Assembly: GCF_008629655.1 (NCBI RefSeq)
Contig: NZ_VWSG01000003.1
Coordinates: 324,933 to 388,932, forward strand
Length of the DNA: 64,000 nt
Origin: Paenimyroides baculatum
GTDB taxonomy: Bacteria > Bacteroidota > Bacteroidia > Flavobacteriales > Flavobacteriaceae
Reading direction: 5' to 3'
Position numbers and translations under genes: made by a program. The notes under the pieces are model-generated. The model did not search any database and was not told where the DNA came from. It saw only the letters and a list, made by a program, of their open reading frames with translations. This document shows, piece after piece, positions 19,705-32,202 of the stretch; the stretch's first letter is position 1, and each line of letters starts with the position of its first letter.

Positions 19705-21723
19705 ATGAAACACTTATTTACTATTTCCTTATTTTTTTATGCCTTATTGTTGAATGCACAAACAGAGCAACATTTAAATAATTGCGGTACAGAGTATGTA
19801 CTTGAAAAAAACTTTGACAGCCAGTTTGAAAAATTTTACCAAAGTCAGATAGAATTAAAATCTAAAAATCCGGTAACTTATTATATTCCTGTTGTCTTTC
19901 ACATTATACATGCTGGCGAAGCTCTTGGGATTGGATCAAACATTTCTGATATTGATGTATATACTGCGTTAGAAGTATTAAATAATAATTTTAAAAACAA
20001 TCACAACCACACAAACGGTAACAGTACCAGCATACAGTTTGTTTTAGCTACTAAAGCACCAAACGGATCATGTTCAACTGGTATAAATCGTATTAATTTT
20101 AGTAATAATCAAACCTATATTCAATATGGGAATAGATATTCTGCTACCGACAATGGAGTAGATGCAACTACAATTAGAGCTTTATCTAACTGGAATCCTA
20201 CACAATACTATAACATTTGGGTAGTAAACAAAATTACTGCTGCACAAGGTGTTTCCGGTTATGCATATTTTCCAACAGAACATGGAAAAATACATGACGG
20301 AACAATTATTTCTTATCAATATTTAGTTGGTGAAAGTAGTAAAACACTTACACATGAGCTTGGTCACAGTTTAAATCTAATGCATACTTTTCAAGGATCA
20401 ACAGGAACAAACTGCCCTGCACAAATCAATGGTTGCGGAGCTGATGGTGATTGTGTTTCGGATACTCCACCTCATCCTCAAACTCATGCAAACGATTTGG
20501 TTTTAACTGCTGCAAACAATTGTTCAGGTAACAACAATTCTACATATAAACATAATTATATGTCATATGCAAGACATGAATATAGAAACGTTTTTACACC
20601 TTTACAAATTGCAAGAATGCAAAGTGCTATTCCCTTTTACAGATCATCGTATTTGCCTGCTACAAATAGTGTTTTTAAAATGACGCAAGCACCACAATCT
20701 CAATTTTTAATTAATAATAGTATTTCATCTTTTAAACAGTTTTTTTGTATTGGAACACCCATTTCTTTAAAAAACACCTCGACTTGTTTTTTGAATACAT
20801 TTAATAGTACAACTTTGGTAAATTATACAAGTAAATGGGTTATTACAAAAAATGGGCAAACAATACTTACCTCGACGGAACCTAATCCAACAATTACTTT
20901 AAATCAAGTAGGAACTTACAGTATAGCCTTAACTTCAACGAATAATTTGGGATCAAACAGTATTATAAAAAGTAATATTATTGAAATTCTTCCACAAAGT
21001 TCTAAAAACTATTGTACACCTACTTCTTTTAATGTAGGTAATTTTGTGTACTCAATTAATAATGTTAAGCTGAATTATATCAATAATAGTACAGCAATCG
21101 GAATTAACAATGGTTATACAGATTTTAGCTGTACGCACATAACCAAAGCTACTTTTGATAAACCTAACAAAATTGATATTACAGTATCTAACAATCATAC
21201 TTCCGTTAAAGACAACTTAATATTACAAGGTTATATAGATTATAACGACAATGGAACTTTTGAATCTAGCGAATTAATATTACAAGAAACTGTACCTCCT
21301 TCCACAAATAATAAAGTATATTCTTATAATTTTACACCTCCTACAAATGTTAAAAAAGGTGAAGTTTTAAGAATGAGAATTATTAGTGAGCGTACAAGTA
21401 TTACCAATGCAAAATTAAATTGTACAACACAATATAATATTGGAGACATTGAGGATTACGGAGTTATTTTTGAATCTTACCTTTCTAGTAATGAATTTGA
21501 AAAACAGAAATATAACATTTACCCGAATCCTGCTGAAAACACATTAAATATAAATTCTGATAATTCTGAAGAAAAATTGATAACTATATATACAAATTCA
21601 GGTCAATTAATAAAAAGTTTAAAAACTACAGATGAAAATTTATCCATCGATGTTTCTCAAATTTCTTCCGGAACATACATTTTAAATATTAATAATGTTC
21701 CTTATAAATTCATAAAAAAGTAA
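19705..21723 (+). CDS. Secreted M43-family (pappalysin-like) zinc metalloprotease with T9SS type A sorting domain
   Basis: A signal peptide (ends LLNAQ) is followed by the catalytic domain with the zinc motif H217-ELGH-SLNLM-H227. The downstream MSYARHEY Met-turn region and the Cys-rich NCPAQINGCGADGDC are typical of M43. A GEVED-like domain follows (YIDYNDNGTFESSELILQE). The last 75 or so residues are a type A sorting tail (YNIYPNPAENTLNI ... SSGTYILNI). It should be exported by the type IX system and attached to the cell surface or released. Monocistronic, with its own terminator. Confidence 0.92.
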   Translation: MKHLFTISLFFYALLLNAQTEQHLNNCGTEYVLEKNFDSQFEKFYQSQIELKSKNPVTYYIPVVFHIIHAGEALGIGSNISDIDVYTALEVLNNNFKNNHNHTNGNSTSIQFVLATKAPNGSCSTGINRINFSNNQTYIQYGNRYSATDNGVDATTIRALSNWNPTQYYNIWVVNKITAAQGVSGYAYFPTEHGKIHDGTIISYQYLVGESSKTLTHELGHSLNLMHTFQGSTGTNCPAQINGCGADGDCVSDTPPHPQTHANDLVLTAANNCSGNNNSTYKHNYMSYARHEYRNVFTPLQIARMQSAIPFYRSSYLPATNSVFKMTQAPQSQFLINNSISSFKQFFCIGTPISLKNTSTCFLNTFNSTTLVNYTSKWVITKNGQTILTSTEPNPTITLNQVGTYSIALTSTNNLGSNSIIKSNIIEILPQSSKNYCTPTSFNVGNFVYSINNVKLNYINNSTAIGINNGYTDFSCTHITKATFDKPNKIDITVSNNHTSVKDNLILQGYIDYNDNGTFESSELILQETVPPSTNNKVYSYNFTPPTNVKKGEVLRMRIISERTSITNAKLNCTTQYNIGDIEDYGVIFESYLSSNEFEKQKYNIYPNPAENTLNINSDNSEEKLITIYTNSGQLIKSLKTTDENLSIDVSQISSGTYILNINNVPYKFIKK

Positions 21724-21725
21724 TA

Positions 21726-21755
21726 AAAAGCCCTAAAATTATTTAGGGCTTTTTA
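21726..21755 (+). terminator. Rho-independent terminator
   Basis: The stem agccctaaa / tttagggct with a 5-base loop and a T run follows directly after the protease stop codon. Confidence 0.85.
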
Positions 21756-21783
21756 TATATCTAAATATTATCAACTAAAAAAA

Positions 21784-21836
21784 TAGTTTAAAAACTACAT
21801 GAATAGTTGTATAACTAAAATTTTAGTTTACATTTG
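21784..21836 (+). promoter_or_regulatory. Promoter and clustered operators of the BlaI-type repressor operon
   Basis: Three inverted repeats lie in 45 bases: TAGTT-taaa-AACTA (21784-21797), TAGTT-gtat-AACTA (21804-21817) and the perfect palindrome AACTAAAATTTTAGTT (21813-21828). A TTG (21807-21809) is separated by 19 bases from TACATTTG (21829-21836), a good flavobacterial -33/-7 promoter. The operators thus cover the promoter, as expected for autorepression by the BlaI-type protein encoded 18 bases downstream. Confidence 0.65.
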
Positions 21837-21854
21837 TAATATCAAATTTTTAAT

Positions 21855-22220
21855 ATGGAAAAGCTGACGAATAAAGAAGAAGAAATAATGCAGGTTATAT
21901 GGCAATTGAAAAAAGTATTTGTAAACGATATTTTAGACGAGATGCCCGAACCAAAGCCACATTACAACACACTTTCAACAATTGTGCGTTTATTGGAAGA
22001 AAAGGGCTTTTTAGCTCATAAAAGCTACGGAAAGTCACATCAATATTATCCCACAATTAGTTTAGAAGCTTATCGTGGAGTTTTTGTGAAAGATTCTATT
22101 AAAAAATATTTTGGCAATTCGGTTTCTAATTTGGTTAACTATTTTGTGAAAGAAGAAGAATTATCACAGACTGAAATTGATGAGCTGATGAAAATTATTG
22201 AAAACAATCAAAAAAAATAG
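21855..22220 (+). CDS. BlaI/MecI/CopY-family transcriptional repressor
   Basis: 121-residue winged-helix repressor with LTNKEEEIMQVIWQL, the recognition region KPHYNTLSTIVRLLEEKGFL and a C-terminal dimerisation helix. The family binds dyad operators as a dimer and is inactivated by proteolysis triggered by a partner M56 membrane protease. That partner follows 3 bases downstream. No beta-lactamase gene is nearby, so the regulon is unlikely to be classical antibiotic resistance. Confidence 0.92.
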   Translation: MEKLTNKEEEIMQVIWQLKKVFVNDILDEMPEPKPHYNTLSTIVRLLEEKGFLAHKSYGKSHQYYPTISLEAYRGVFVKDSIKKYFGNSVSNLVNYFVKEEELSQTEIDELMKIIENNQKK

Positions 22221-22223
22221 CCT

Positions 22224-24434
22224 ATGCATCCGTTTCTTGATTACATTTTAAAAGCGAATTTACTGCTGATCTTTTTCGGACTCTTCTATCTAATCTTTTT
22301 AAAAAGAGAAACTTTTTATCAGTTAAACCGTTGGTATTTTATAGGATCTATCATTGTTTCAATCAATGCTCCGCTTGTTACTTTTACAAAAACGGTTTTT
22401 GTAGAGCCAATTCCGGTTGAATATTTTACGAACGATAATGAAACTGTTTTTATTAATGAAGTTGTTAAAGAACAATCTTTTTTAGAAACCATCGATTTAC
22501 AACCGATTTCAGTTTACCTGATTCTTTTTATAAGTTCTGTTTTAATAATCAGAAAAATATATGCGGTTGCAAAACTTTATCGTTCCATAAAAAAACTGCC
22601 GAGTTTAGGTGCTTCAAACATCAAAATTACTGCAGATATCAAAACTGTTTACTCTTTTTATCAATGGATTGTTGTTCCGGAAAACTTTTTTCAATGGCAA
22701 AACCACAAAATCATTTTAGACCATGAAAGCATCCACTTAAACCAAAAACACACATTTGATCTCATTTTAATTGAATTGGTTGCTGCTGTTTTCTGGTTCA
22801 ATCCGTTGGTAAAAGTAATGCAGCGCGCTATAAACACCAATTTGGAATTTATTGTGGATCAAAAAATGATTGAAACTACAGAAAGTGTTTTGTATCAAAA
22901 AAATCTTCTACAGTTTCAAACGAAATACGCCATTCAATTTGTGAATTCGTACAGCGCAAGTGAGATTAAAAATCGCATTTTACAACTAAACTCTAAAAAA
23001 TCAACCAATATGAAAAAACTTAAATTTTTATTAGCAACACCGGCTTTGGTAGCTTTCTTTGCCTTGTTTCAGATTGAAACGGTAGCACAAGTTAAAGAAT
23101 CTATTGAGGTGCAGGAAGTTTTTGAAAACGATGAAGTAGAAGGTTCTTTTTATGTAATGATTCACAGTAAATATGACGATGACTATTACAAAAGAACTGT
23201 GAAAATGCTTCGTGAAAAATGTAATTTAGATATTACTATTGATAACCTAAAGCGTAATAAAGATGGTGAATTAACATCTATTAAAATTTCTTGTAAAGAT
23301 GATAATCAGTATTTTTTGAATGAAAAAATGCAATCTAACAAACCATTTGAACCATTCCGTCTTTATGTTTATAAAAATGATTCTGGCAAATATTATATTG
23401 AAACGGTTTCAGAAAAAAACGCGAAAGAAAAATTAGCTTCTGTTCCTGAATCTGACTTTTTCATGCTTTTAGATACTGTTGAAAAAGATTTAGAAATATT
23501 GAAAAATGATAGAAAAACATTTGATATAGTTGCTTCTAAATTTCCAATAGTAATTGATGGAATTTTAATGAATAAAAATGAATTGAAAAATTTTGATACA
23601 TCAAGAATTCAATCTGTGCATATTGATGCAGGCAATCCAGAAAAAGGCACTATTGTAAATTTATCAACCAATGATAAAGACAATTTTGGCAGCCGTATGT
23701 TTACTTTTAAACTTGCAGATGATAATACTGATAAACCTTCTAATAAAATTCTGATTAATGGTAAAGAATCAACTGAAGAAGAATTAAGAAACTACATTAA
23801 TAAAATAAATCAGCAAAGAAAAGATAGCCTTTCCTCATCAAACAAAATGCAAGTACAAAAACTAAATGATAAAGACACTCATGTCACTATAAAAGGAATA
23901 GGTAGTTCGTCAAATAATAAGATAGTCCATATTGTTGATGGTAAAGAACTAAATTCTGGAGATTTTAGAAAAATTCATCCAAGTGACATAGAACGTATTG
24001 ATGTTTTAAAGGATAAAAAATCAATTGAAAAATACGGAGATAAAGCAAAAGATGGTGTATTATTAATTACAACAAAAGGTAAAAAAGAAGTTTCGTTTCA
24101 ACAAAAAACACAAGCTTTAAAAGCAAGAGAATTGTCGAAACAGAAAAAAAACCATTTTATATATGTTCAAAAAAAGGATCTTTCACAACATAAACAAATA
24201 GTAGAAAAACAGCGTCAAAAACTTTTAGCAAAAAGAAAAGAAACTGTAATTGTTTCAAACAAAAAATCGGATAAAAAGCTATTAGACGATGATTACAAAA
24301 CTTTAACTGGTATCTTCAATGATGTTAATAAAACGGTTAAAGAAGTCGAAGATGAAAACTTTAAAATTACATCGGTTAGAGCTTCTATAACTCGGAAAGA
24401 TGGTACAAAAGTAGAATTATCTGAAGTTTATTAA
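22224..24434 (+). CDS. BlaR1-like M56 membrane metallopeptidase with a TonB-plug-like C-terminal domain
   Basis: N-terminal membrane segments (about 10-27, 38-55, 93-110) surround the M56 protease domain with zinc motif H167-ESI-H171 and the downstream ELVAAVFWFNPL. Another membrane segment at about 267-285 leads to a large extracytoplasmic region of more than 400 residues. Within it, VDGKELNSGDFRKIHPSDIE and DVLKDKKSIEKYGDKAKDGV (about 570-620) resemble the plug motif of TonB receptors; a similar partial copy lies at about 445-490. The beta-lactam sensor domain of true BlaR1 is absent. It pairs with the repressor gene and ends at a strong terminator. Confidence 0.88.
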   Translation: MHPFLDYILKANLLLIFFGLFYLIFLKRETFYQLNRWYFIGSIIVSINAPLVTFTKTVFVEPIPVEYFTNDNETVFINEVVKEQSFLETIDLQPISVYLILFISSVLIIRKIYAVAKLYRSIKKLPSLGASNIKITADIKTVYSFYQWIVVPENFFQWQNHKIILDHESIHLNQKHTFDLILIELVAAVFWFNPLVKVMQRAINTNLEFIVDQKMIETTESVLYQKNLLQFQTKYAIQFVNSYSASEIKNRILQLNSKKSTNMKKLKFLLATPALVAFFALFQIETVAQVKESIEVQEVFENDEVEGSFYVMIHSKYDDDYYKRTVKMLREKCNLDITIDNLKRNKDGELTSIKISCKDDNQYFLNEKMQSNKPFEPFRLYVYKNDSGKYYIETVSEKNAKEKLASVPESDFFMLLDTVEKDLEILKNDRKTFDIVASKFPIVIDGILMNKNELKNFDTSRIQSVHIDAGNPEKGTIVNLSTNDKDNFGSRMFTFKLADDNTDKPSNKILINGKESTEEELRNYINKINQQRKDSLSSSNKMQVQKLNDKDTHVTIKGIGSSSNNKIVHIVDGKELNSGDFRKIHPSDIERIDVLKDKKSIEKYGDKAKDGVLLITTKGKKEVSFQQKTQALKARELSKQKKNHFIYVQKKDLSQHKQIVEKQRQKLLAKRKETVIVSNKKSDKKLLDDDYKTLTGIFNDVNKTVKEVEDENFKITSVRASITRKDGTKVELSEVY

Positions 24435-24440
24435 AACAAA

Positions 24441-24467
24441 AAAATCCTCTCAATTTGAGAGGATTTT
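24441..24467. terminator. Bidirectional terminator
   Basis: The perfect stem atcctctc / gagaggat is flanked by A and T runs. It serves both the M56 gene and valS, which converge here. Confidence 0.85.
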
Positions 24468-24485
24468 TATTTTGTAAAATCTATA

Positions 24486-27119
24486 TTATTTCAATCCTTT
24501 TAAAGAATGTTCAATCGTTGCAATTTTAGATAAAGCATCGGCTTCTTTTTTGCGTTCGTTTGCAATTACCTGTTCCGGTGCGCCGCTTACAAATTTTTCG
24601 TTTGATAATTTTCCTTGTACCGAACGTAAAAATCCTTGTAAATACTTTAATTCTTCTTCTAATTTTTTAACTTCTTCTTCGATATTTACTGAACCTGAAA
24701 TCGGAATAAAATATTCGTTTGAATTTACACGGTACGATAAAGCACCTGAAACCTGCTCGTTCACGTATTCTAAACTCGCAACATTTCCCAGTTTTTCAAT
24801 AACGGCATCAAAAGTTTTAGAAGCATTATCGTTATTCAATACTTTTAAATCTATTGTTTCTTTAAACGAAATATTTTTGTCTTTACGAATGGTTCTTATT
24901 CCTGCAATTACTTCGCTTGCAAAATCAAAATCGGCAATCAACTGTTGATCGAACGATTTAATTTCTGGCCAAGTTGATATAATCAACGCATCTTCTGTTG
25001 AACGCTCTGCAATATACTGCCAAATTTCTTCGGTCAAGAATGGCATGTACGGATGCAGTAATTTTAAATTAGCTTCTAACATTTCTGTCGCTGCTTTAAA
25101 CGTAATCGCATCTATTGGTTGTTGATATCCCGGTTTTATCATTTCTAGAAACCACGAACAAAAATCATCCCAAACCAATTTATAGATTGCCATCAAGGCA
25201 TCAGAAATTCTGTATTTTTCAAAATGATCTTCAATTTCAGCCAACGTTTTCTGCAATTTTGCTTCGTACCAAGCTACCGCAACTTTTGATGCTTCGGGCT
25301 GTGGAATTGTTTCCGATACTTCCCAACCTTGAATCAATCTAAAAGCATTCCAGATTTTGTTTGTAAACGCTTTTCCTTGATTGCACAATTCTTCATCGAA
25401 CAAAATATCGTTTCCTGCAGACGATGACAATAATAATCCACAACGAACACCATCGGCACCAAATTTCTCGATCAAATCTAAAGGATCAGGAGAATTACCT
25501 AATGATTTAGACATTTTACGGCGTTGATTATCGCGTACAATTCCGGTTAAATATACGTTTGTAAAAGGTTTTTCGCCTGTAAACTCGTATCCAGCAATAA
25601 TCATTCGGGCAATCCAGAAAAATAAAATATCCGGACCAGTAACCAAATCGTTTGTTGGATAATAATATTTGAATTCTTCATTTTCCGGATTCACAATTCC
25701 ATCAAAAACCGACATTGGCCATAACCAAGACGAAAACCACGTATCCAAAGCATCAGCATCTTGTGTAAGATCAGACGCTTGAAGTTGATTGTTTGATGTT
25801 TTGGTTCGAGCTAATTCAACAGCCTTTTCAATGGTTTCAGCAACCACAAAATCTTCTTTTCCACTACCATAATAATAAGCCGGAATTTGATGTCCCCACC
25901 ATAACTGACGCGAAATATTCCAATCGCGAATATTTTCCATCCAATGACGATACGTATTATTGAAACGGTTTGGATACAGTTTAACTTCTTCGGTTTCTAA
26001 AACGGCTTTAATTGCAGGCTTCACCAAATCGTCCATTTTAAGGAACCATTGATCTGATAATCTTGGTTCGATAACTGCTTTGGTACGTTCAGAAGTTCCT
26101 ACATTATTCAAGTGATTTTCTACTTTTTCCAATGCACCGATGGTTTCTAATTCTTTAGAAATTTCTTCGCGAACCACAAAACGATCTTTACCTTTATAAT
26201 GTAAACCTAAATCGTTCATTGTAGCATCATCGTTAAAAATATCGATGATTTCCAAATTATGGCGTTCGCCTAAATCTTTATCGTTCACATCGTGCGCAGG
26301 CGTCACTTTTAAACAACCTGTACCAAATTCCATATCAACATACTCATCGAAAATAACAGGAATTACTCGGTTTGCAATTGGCACAATGGCGTTTTTTCCA
26401 CGTAAATGCGCATAACGTTCATCGTTCGGGTTGATACAAATTGCAGAATCCCCCAAAATTGTTTCAGGGCGAGTTGTTGCAATGGTGATAAAATCGTTTG
26501 TACCTTCGATCTGATATTTTAAATGATATAATTTTCCCTGACGTTCTTCGTAAATTACTTCTTCGTCTGACAATGTTGTTTTTGCTTCAGGATCCCAGTT
26601 AACCATGCGGTAACCACGATAAATCATTCCTTTATTGTATAAATCAACAAACGATTTTATAACGGCAGCAGACAATTCATCGTCCATTGTGAACTTTGTA
26701 CGTTCCCAATCACAAGAAGCGCCCAACTTTTTTAACTGCTCTAAAATAGTTCCACCGTATTTATCGGTCCATTCCCAAGCATGCTTTAAAAATTCTTCAC
26801 GCGATAAATCGTTTTTATTAATTCCTTCTGCTTTTAATTTGGCAACAACTTTCGCTTCGGTAGCAATAGACGCGTGATCTGTTCCTGGAACCCAGCAAGC
26901 ATTGAACCCTTTTAAACGCGCACGACGAATCAAGACATCCTGAATGGTGTTGTTCAGCATGTGCCCCATGTGCAAAACCCCCGTGACGTTTGGCGGCGGA
27001 ATTACAATTGTATAAGGTGTTCTATGATCTGGTGTTGAACGAAAATAGTTGTTTTTCATCCAATAGTCGTACCACTTGGCTTCAACTTGTTTTGCATCAA
27101 ACTGTGCAGGAATTGTCAT
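24486..27119 (-). CDS. valS: Valyl-tRNA synthetase
   Basis: Class I aminoacyl-tRNA synthetase of 877 residues. The HIGH motif appears as HMGHM in [15 protein letters not shown], and KMSKS as [13 protein letters not shown]. The editing (CP1) domain with [10 protein letters not shown] and the C-terminal coiled coil ([15 protein letters not shown]) identify ValS. Length and domain order are normal. A TATTTTTG -7 box lies upstream at 27153-27160 on the minus strand. Confidence 0.98.
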   Translation of the reverse strand: MTIPAQFDAKQVEAKWYDYWMKNNYFRSTPDHRTPYTIVIPPPNVTGVLHMGHMLNNTIQDVLIRRARLKGFNACWVPGTDHASIATEAKVVAKLKAEGINKNDLSREEFLKHAWEWTDKYGGTILEQLKKLGASCDWERTKFTMDDELSAAVIKSFVDLYNKGMIYRGYRMVNWDPEAKTTLSDEEVIYEERQGKLYHLKYQIEGTNDFITIATTRPETILGDSAICINPNDERYAHLRGKNAIVPIANRVIPVIFDEYVDMEFGTGCLKVTPAHDVNDKDLGERHNLEIIDIFNDDATMNDLGLHYKGKDRFVVREEISKELETIGALEKVENHLNNVGTSERTKAVIEPRLSDQWFLKMDDLVKPAIKAVLETEEVKLYPNRFNNTYRHWMENIRDWNISRQLWWGHQIPAYYYGSGKEDFVVAETIEKAVELARTKTSNNQLQASDLTQDADALDTWFSSWLWPMSVFDGIVNPENEEFKYYYPTNDLVTGPDILFFWIARMIIAGYEFTGEKPFTNVYLTGIVRDNQRRKMSKSLGNSPDPLDLIEKFGADGVRCGLLLSSSAGNDILFDEELCNQGKAFTNKIWNAFRLIQGWEVSETIPQPEASKVAVAWYEAKLQKTLAEIEDHFEKYRISDALMAIYKLVWDDFCSWFLEMIKPGYQQPIDAITFKAATEMLEANLKLLHPYMPFLTEEIWQYIAERSTEDALIISTWPEIKSFDQQLIADFDFASEVIAGIRTIRKDKNISFKETIDLKVLNNDNASKTFDAVIEKLGNVASLEYVNEQVSGALSYRVNSNEYFIPISGSVNIEEEVKKLEEELKYLQGFLRSVQGKLSNEKFVSGAPEQVIANERKKEADALSKIATIEHSLKGLK

Positions 27120-27152
27120 ATATTTTACTGTTTAAATCGTGTGATAAAAAAA

Positions 27153-27160
27153 CAAAAATA
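27153..27160 (-). promoter_or_regulatory. Putative -7 promoter box (TATTTTTG) of valS
   Basis: Fits TAnnTTTG 34 bases upstream of the valS start. No -33 TTG is seen. Confidence 0.4.
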
Positions 27161-27311
27161 CAATAATCTTTAAAATTTAGTTCACTAATTTTAAATTTGT
27201 TAAGTTTGGCACAGGTTTTGAAAATATCATAACGAAATGCAAAAAAAATCAATATTGTTTGGATTTCATTTGAAACTATTTAAATTTACATAATTAAAAT
27301 TAATTGAAACA

Positions 27312-27701
27312 ATGAAAAAATTTTTAGGAATAGTAGCGATGACATTAGTTGGAGCTGCTTCATACGCACAAACTGGTCCAAAAATTGAGTTTAAAGCTGA
27401 AAACAACACAATCGATTACGGTACTGTTGTTAAAGGTGTTGACACAGGCGTAAGAACTTTTGAGTTTACTAACACAGGAGATGAGCCTTTAGTTATTACT
27501 AACGTTCGTTCTTCTTGTGGGTGTACGGTACCTTCAAAACCAGAGGCTCCGATTATGCCAGGTAAATCTGACAAAATTGAAGTAAAATACAACATGAATC
27601 CAGGTACAATCTCTAAAACTATTACTGTAGAATCGAATGCTAAAAACATCGAGAACGGAACTGTTGCTTTGTACATCAAAGGAAAAGTGGTTGAAAGTTA
27701 A
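27312..27701 (+). CDS. DUF1573 family secreted protein
   Basis: 129 residues with signal peptide (ends ASYAQ) and an Ig-like domain with NVRSSCGCTVPSKPEAPIMPGKSD, the DUF1573 Cys-Gly-Cys landmark. It is a paralogue of the protein encoded at 17057-17467. Codon use is that of a well-expressed gene, and it ends at a strong terminator, so it is monocistronic and likely abundant. Function is not established. Confidence 0.88.
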   Translation: MKKFLGIVAMTLVGAASYAQTGPKIEFKAENNTIDYGTVVKGVDTGVRTFEFTNTGDEPLVITNVRSSCGCTVPSKPEAPIMPGKSDKIEVKYNMNPGTISKTITVESNAKNIENGTVALYIKGKVVES

Positions 27702-27715
27702 AAAATTACTCGTAT

Positions 27716-27749
27716 AAAAAAGGTTGTTCTAAACGAACAACCTTTTTTG
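27716..27749 (+). terminator. Rho-independent terminator
   Basis: The 11-bp stem aaggttgttc / gaacaacctt is followed by a T run, 15 bases after the DUF1573 stop. Confidence 0.88.
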
Positions 27750-27889
27750 TTTTAATACCCTTTGGTATCAAATATTCTTTTTTATTAGATAATATTATCA
27801 GTTCTGCAATACTGTTACTGTGCAATTATCAAATTACTAAATCTTACATCATTATCGGTTTACAATCAAAAAAATATAAGTGTATTTAT

Positions 27890-27897
27890 TATATTTG
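27890..27897 (+). promoter_or_regulatory. Putative -7 promoter box (TATATTTG) of icd
   Basis: Fits TAnnTTTG 39 bases upstream of the icd start. The intergenic region 27750-27889 otherwise holds only a 12-bp palindrome (27788-27799). Confidence 0.45.
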
Positions 27898-27900
27898 TAA

Positions 27901-30156
<2,256 letters not shown>

Positions 30157-30175
30157 TTCATAATTTACATACATA

Positions 30176-30204
30176 AAAACCGTCGTAAATTCGACGGTTT
30201 TTTT
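30176..30204 (+). terminator. Rho-independent terminator
   Basis: The stem aaccgtcg / cgacggtt with a 6-base loop and seven T lies after icd. Confidence 0.88.
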
Positions 30205-30246
30205 ATACTCTTATTTTTATTATTATTGTAGAAACGTAAAAACATT

Positions 30247-32178
30247 ATGAACACGAAAAATAATACTTTTGATTTACACTTAATCTCGGAAAACAGTCAT
30301 TTTATTGGTCATACTTTTTCATCTTACTTTTTAATAAATGATAATGAACATGCAAATTATTTACCGAATACAAATAACATTAATATTTTCATAGGAAGTA
30401 ATAATAGTGGTAAAAGTAGATTTATGAGGGAATTGATAAAAATGGAAGAATGGTATTTTTCAGCTAAATTTATTAACAAAGTCTTACTTTATAACAATCT
30501 GATTAAAGACTTATATAGTCTATATCAACATAATATTGAACGTTACTACAAACTTGAAGATTTTCAATTTGATTACAAATCATTAATTAACACGGATCTG
30601 GAAATAATATCAACTAAAAGTAAAATATCAAGCTTTCCTGATTTATATACTAACAATAAAATTATTACTTTTTTAAAAGAAATTTCAAACTCTTTACCTC
30701 AAAAAATAACTGTAAAAAAAATATTTATCCCAACTTTAAGAACAGCACATTCTTTAATTAATACTACAGACAAAAAAATTGAAGAAGACTTCTTTCAACA
30801 AACAATATTAAAAAATTACAAATTTAAACTAGATATACACAAAGTTCAAATATTTACGGGGTTACATCTTTATAAGGAAATTTTAAATGCTAGGAATTCA
30901 ACTAAAGACAAGAGAGTTAGATTTGAATCTTTTGAGAAATTTATCAGTGAAAATTTCTTTAATAGAAAAACTGTAGATATTGTTGCTGAATATAATTTTG
31001 ATTCCAATTCAAGAGGAGAAAATTCTAGTAATAATATAATTATTCATATTGATGGTGAAGCTGATAGAAAACTTTATGAATTGGGAGATGGTATTCAAGC
31101 CTTAATTCTTTTAATGTTTCCAATTTTTATGGCTGAAGAAGGGGCTTATATATTTATAGATGAACCTGAGATCAATTTACATCCAGGAATTCAACGTTTA
31201 TTTTTAGATCAAATATCTAATAATAAAACTCTTAGAGAAAAGAATTTAAAATATTTTATATCTACACATTCCAATCATTTCTTAGATTTAACAATCAAAA
31301 AAGATTCTGTTTCTATTTATTCTTTTTCTCAACGGAAAAATCAAAATGGGAATTACAAACAGTTTGAAATTAGAAATATTAATCAAGGTGACAATTCTAT
31401 ATTAAAGGAAATAGGGGTAAATAATTCATCTGTTTTCTTAGCAAATTGTAGTATTTGGGTTGAAGGTGTATCTGACAGAAATTATATCAAAGCTTTTTTA
31501 AAAGCATATATTGACGATACTTCAAACAAAGCTGAAATTTTAAAAGAAGATATTGATTTTGCATTTTTCGAATATGCTGGTTCAAATATAGATCATTATA
31601 TTTTTGAGCCATTAAGTTCTGAAACGGAAGAAGATATTAAGAAAAACATCAATGCATTAGCTTTAAATAACAAAATTTTTCTTGTAGCAGATTCAGATAA
31701 TGCTTCAGGTGAAACTTTAAAAGCAACAAGATTAAATAAATTAAAAGAAAATCTAAATATCAAGACAAACATACTAACTAATATAAGAGAAATAGAAAAT
31801 ATACTACCTACTGATATATGGACTGAAGCAATAGATTTTTATTGCAATTCATCATTAATCCGAAAAAATGAAGTTGAAGCAACAGATAAAATTAAGAAGT
31901 CTCTAAACAAAATTAAACCCGAAGATTATAAAAAAAAGTATATTGGTGAATTCTTAAATGATTTAAGAAATGATGTTGGAAAAGATGGAAAAGAATATTT
32001 TATTAATAAATCTGTTTATAAAACAAATAATTCAATTCCAGGAACGTTAGTTAACAAAAGAGGATTAAGTGAGTTAGTGCTTGATAAAAATATCTCATGG
32101 GATATTTATAAGAAAAGTAAAGAAATTGTTAACCTAACAACTTCAATCTATAAGTTCATAAAAGAAAACAAAATATAG
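30247..32178 (+). CDS. OLD-like ATPase with C-terminal TOPRIM domain (candidate phage-defence nuclease)
   Basis: 643 residues. Walker A is G50-SNNSGKS, Walker B is IFIDEPEINLHPG (about 303-315), followed by the switch ISTHSNHFL. The C-terminal TOPRIM domain shows WVEGVSDRNYIKAF (about 404-417) and the acidic VADSDN (about 478-484). This ABC ATPase-TOPRIM order is that of OLD-family nucleases, several of which act in phage defence. The gene is visibly richer in AT and in ATA codons than icd beside it, suggesting acquisition. No helicase (GajB-like) or reverse transcriptase partner is adjacent; only a Nudix gene follows 24 bases downstream. Confidence 0.85.
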   Translation: MNTKNNTFDLHLISENSHFIGHTFSSYFLINDNEHANYLPNTNNINIFIGSNNSGKSRFMRELIKMEEWYFSAKFINKVLLYNNLIKDLYSLYQHNIERYYKLEDFQFDYKSLINTDLEIISTKSKISSFPDLYTNNKIITFLKEISNSLPQKITVKKIFIPTLRTAHSLINTTDKKIEEDFFQQTILKNYKFKLDIHKVQIFTGLHLYKEILNARNSTKDKRVRFESFEKFISENFFNRKTVDIVAEYNFDSNSRGENSSNNIIIHIDGEADRKLYELGDGIQALILLMFPIFMAEEGAYIFIDEPEINLHPGIQRLFLDQISNNKTLREKNLKYFISTHSNHFLDLTIKKDSVSIYSFSQRKNQNGNYKQFEIRNINQGDNSILKEIGVNNSSVFLANCSIWVEGVSDRNYIKAFLKAYIDDTSNKAEILKEDIDFAFFEYAGSNIDHYIFEPLSSETEEDIKKNINALALNNKIFLVADSDNASGETLKATRLNKLKENLNIKTNILTNIREIENILPTDIWTEAIDFYCNSSLIRKNEVEATDKIKKSLNKIKPEDYKKKYIGEFLNDLRNDVGKDGKEYFINKSVYKTNNSIPGTLVNKRGLSELVLDKNISWDIYKKSKEIVNLTTSIYKFIKENKI

Positions 32179-32202
32179 ATACTTTCTTTATATATTATCA
32201 AC

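Noticed and set aside
21855..24434. Beta-lactam resistance locus
   Set aside because: The regulator pair resembles BlaI/BlaR1, but there is no beta-lactamase or PBP2a gene nearby, and the sensor lacks a penicillin-binding domain.
27788..27799. 12-bp perfect palindrome gataatattatc upstream of icd
   Set aside because: Short AT-only palindromes are expected by chance in this composition, and no regulator gene is nearby.
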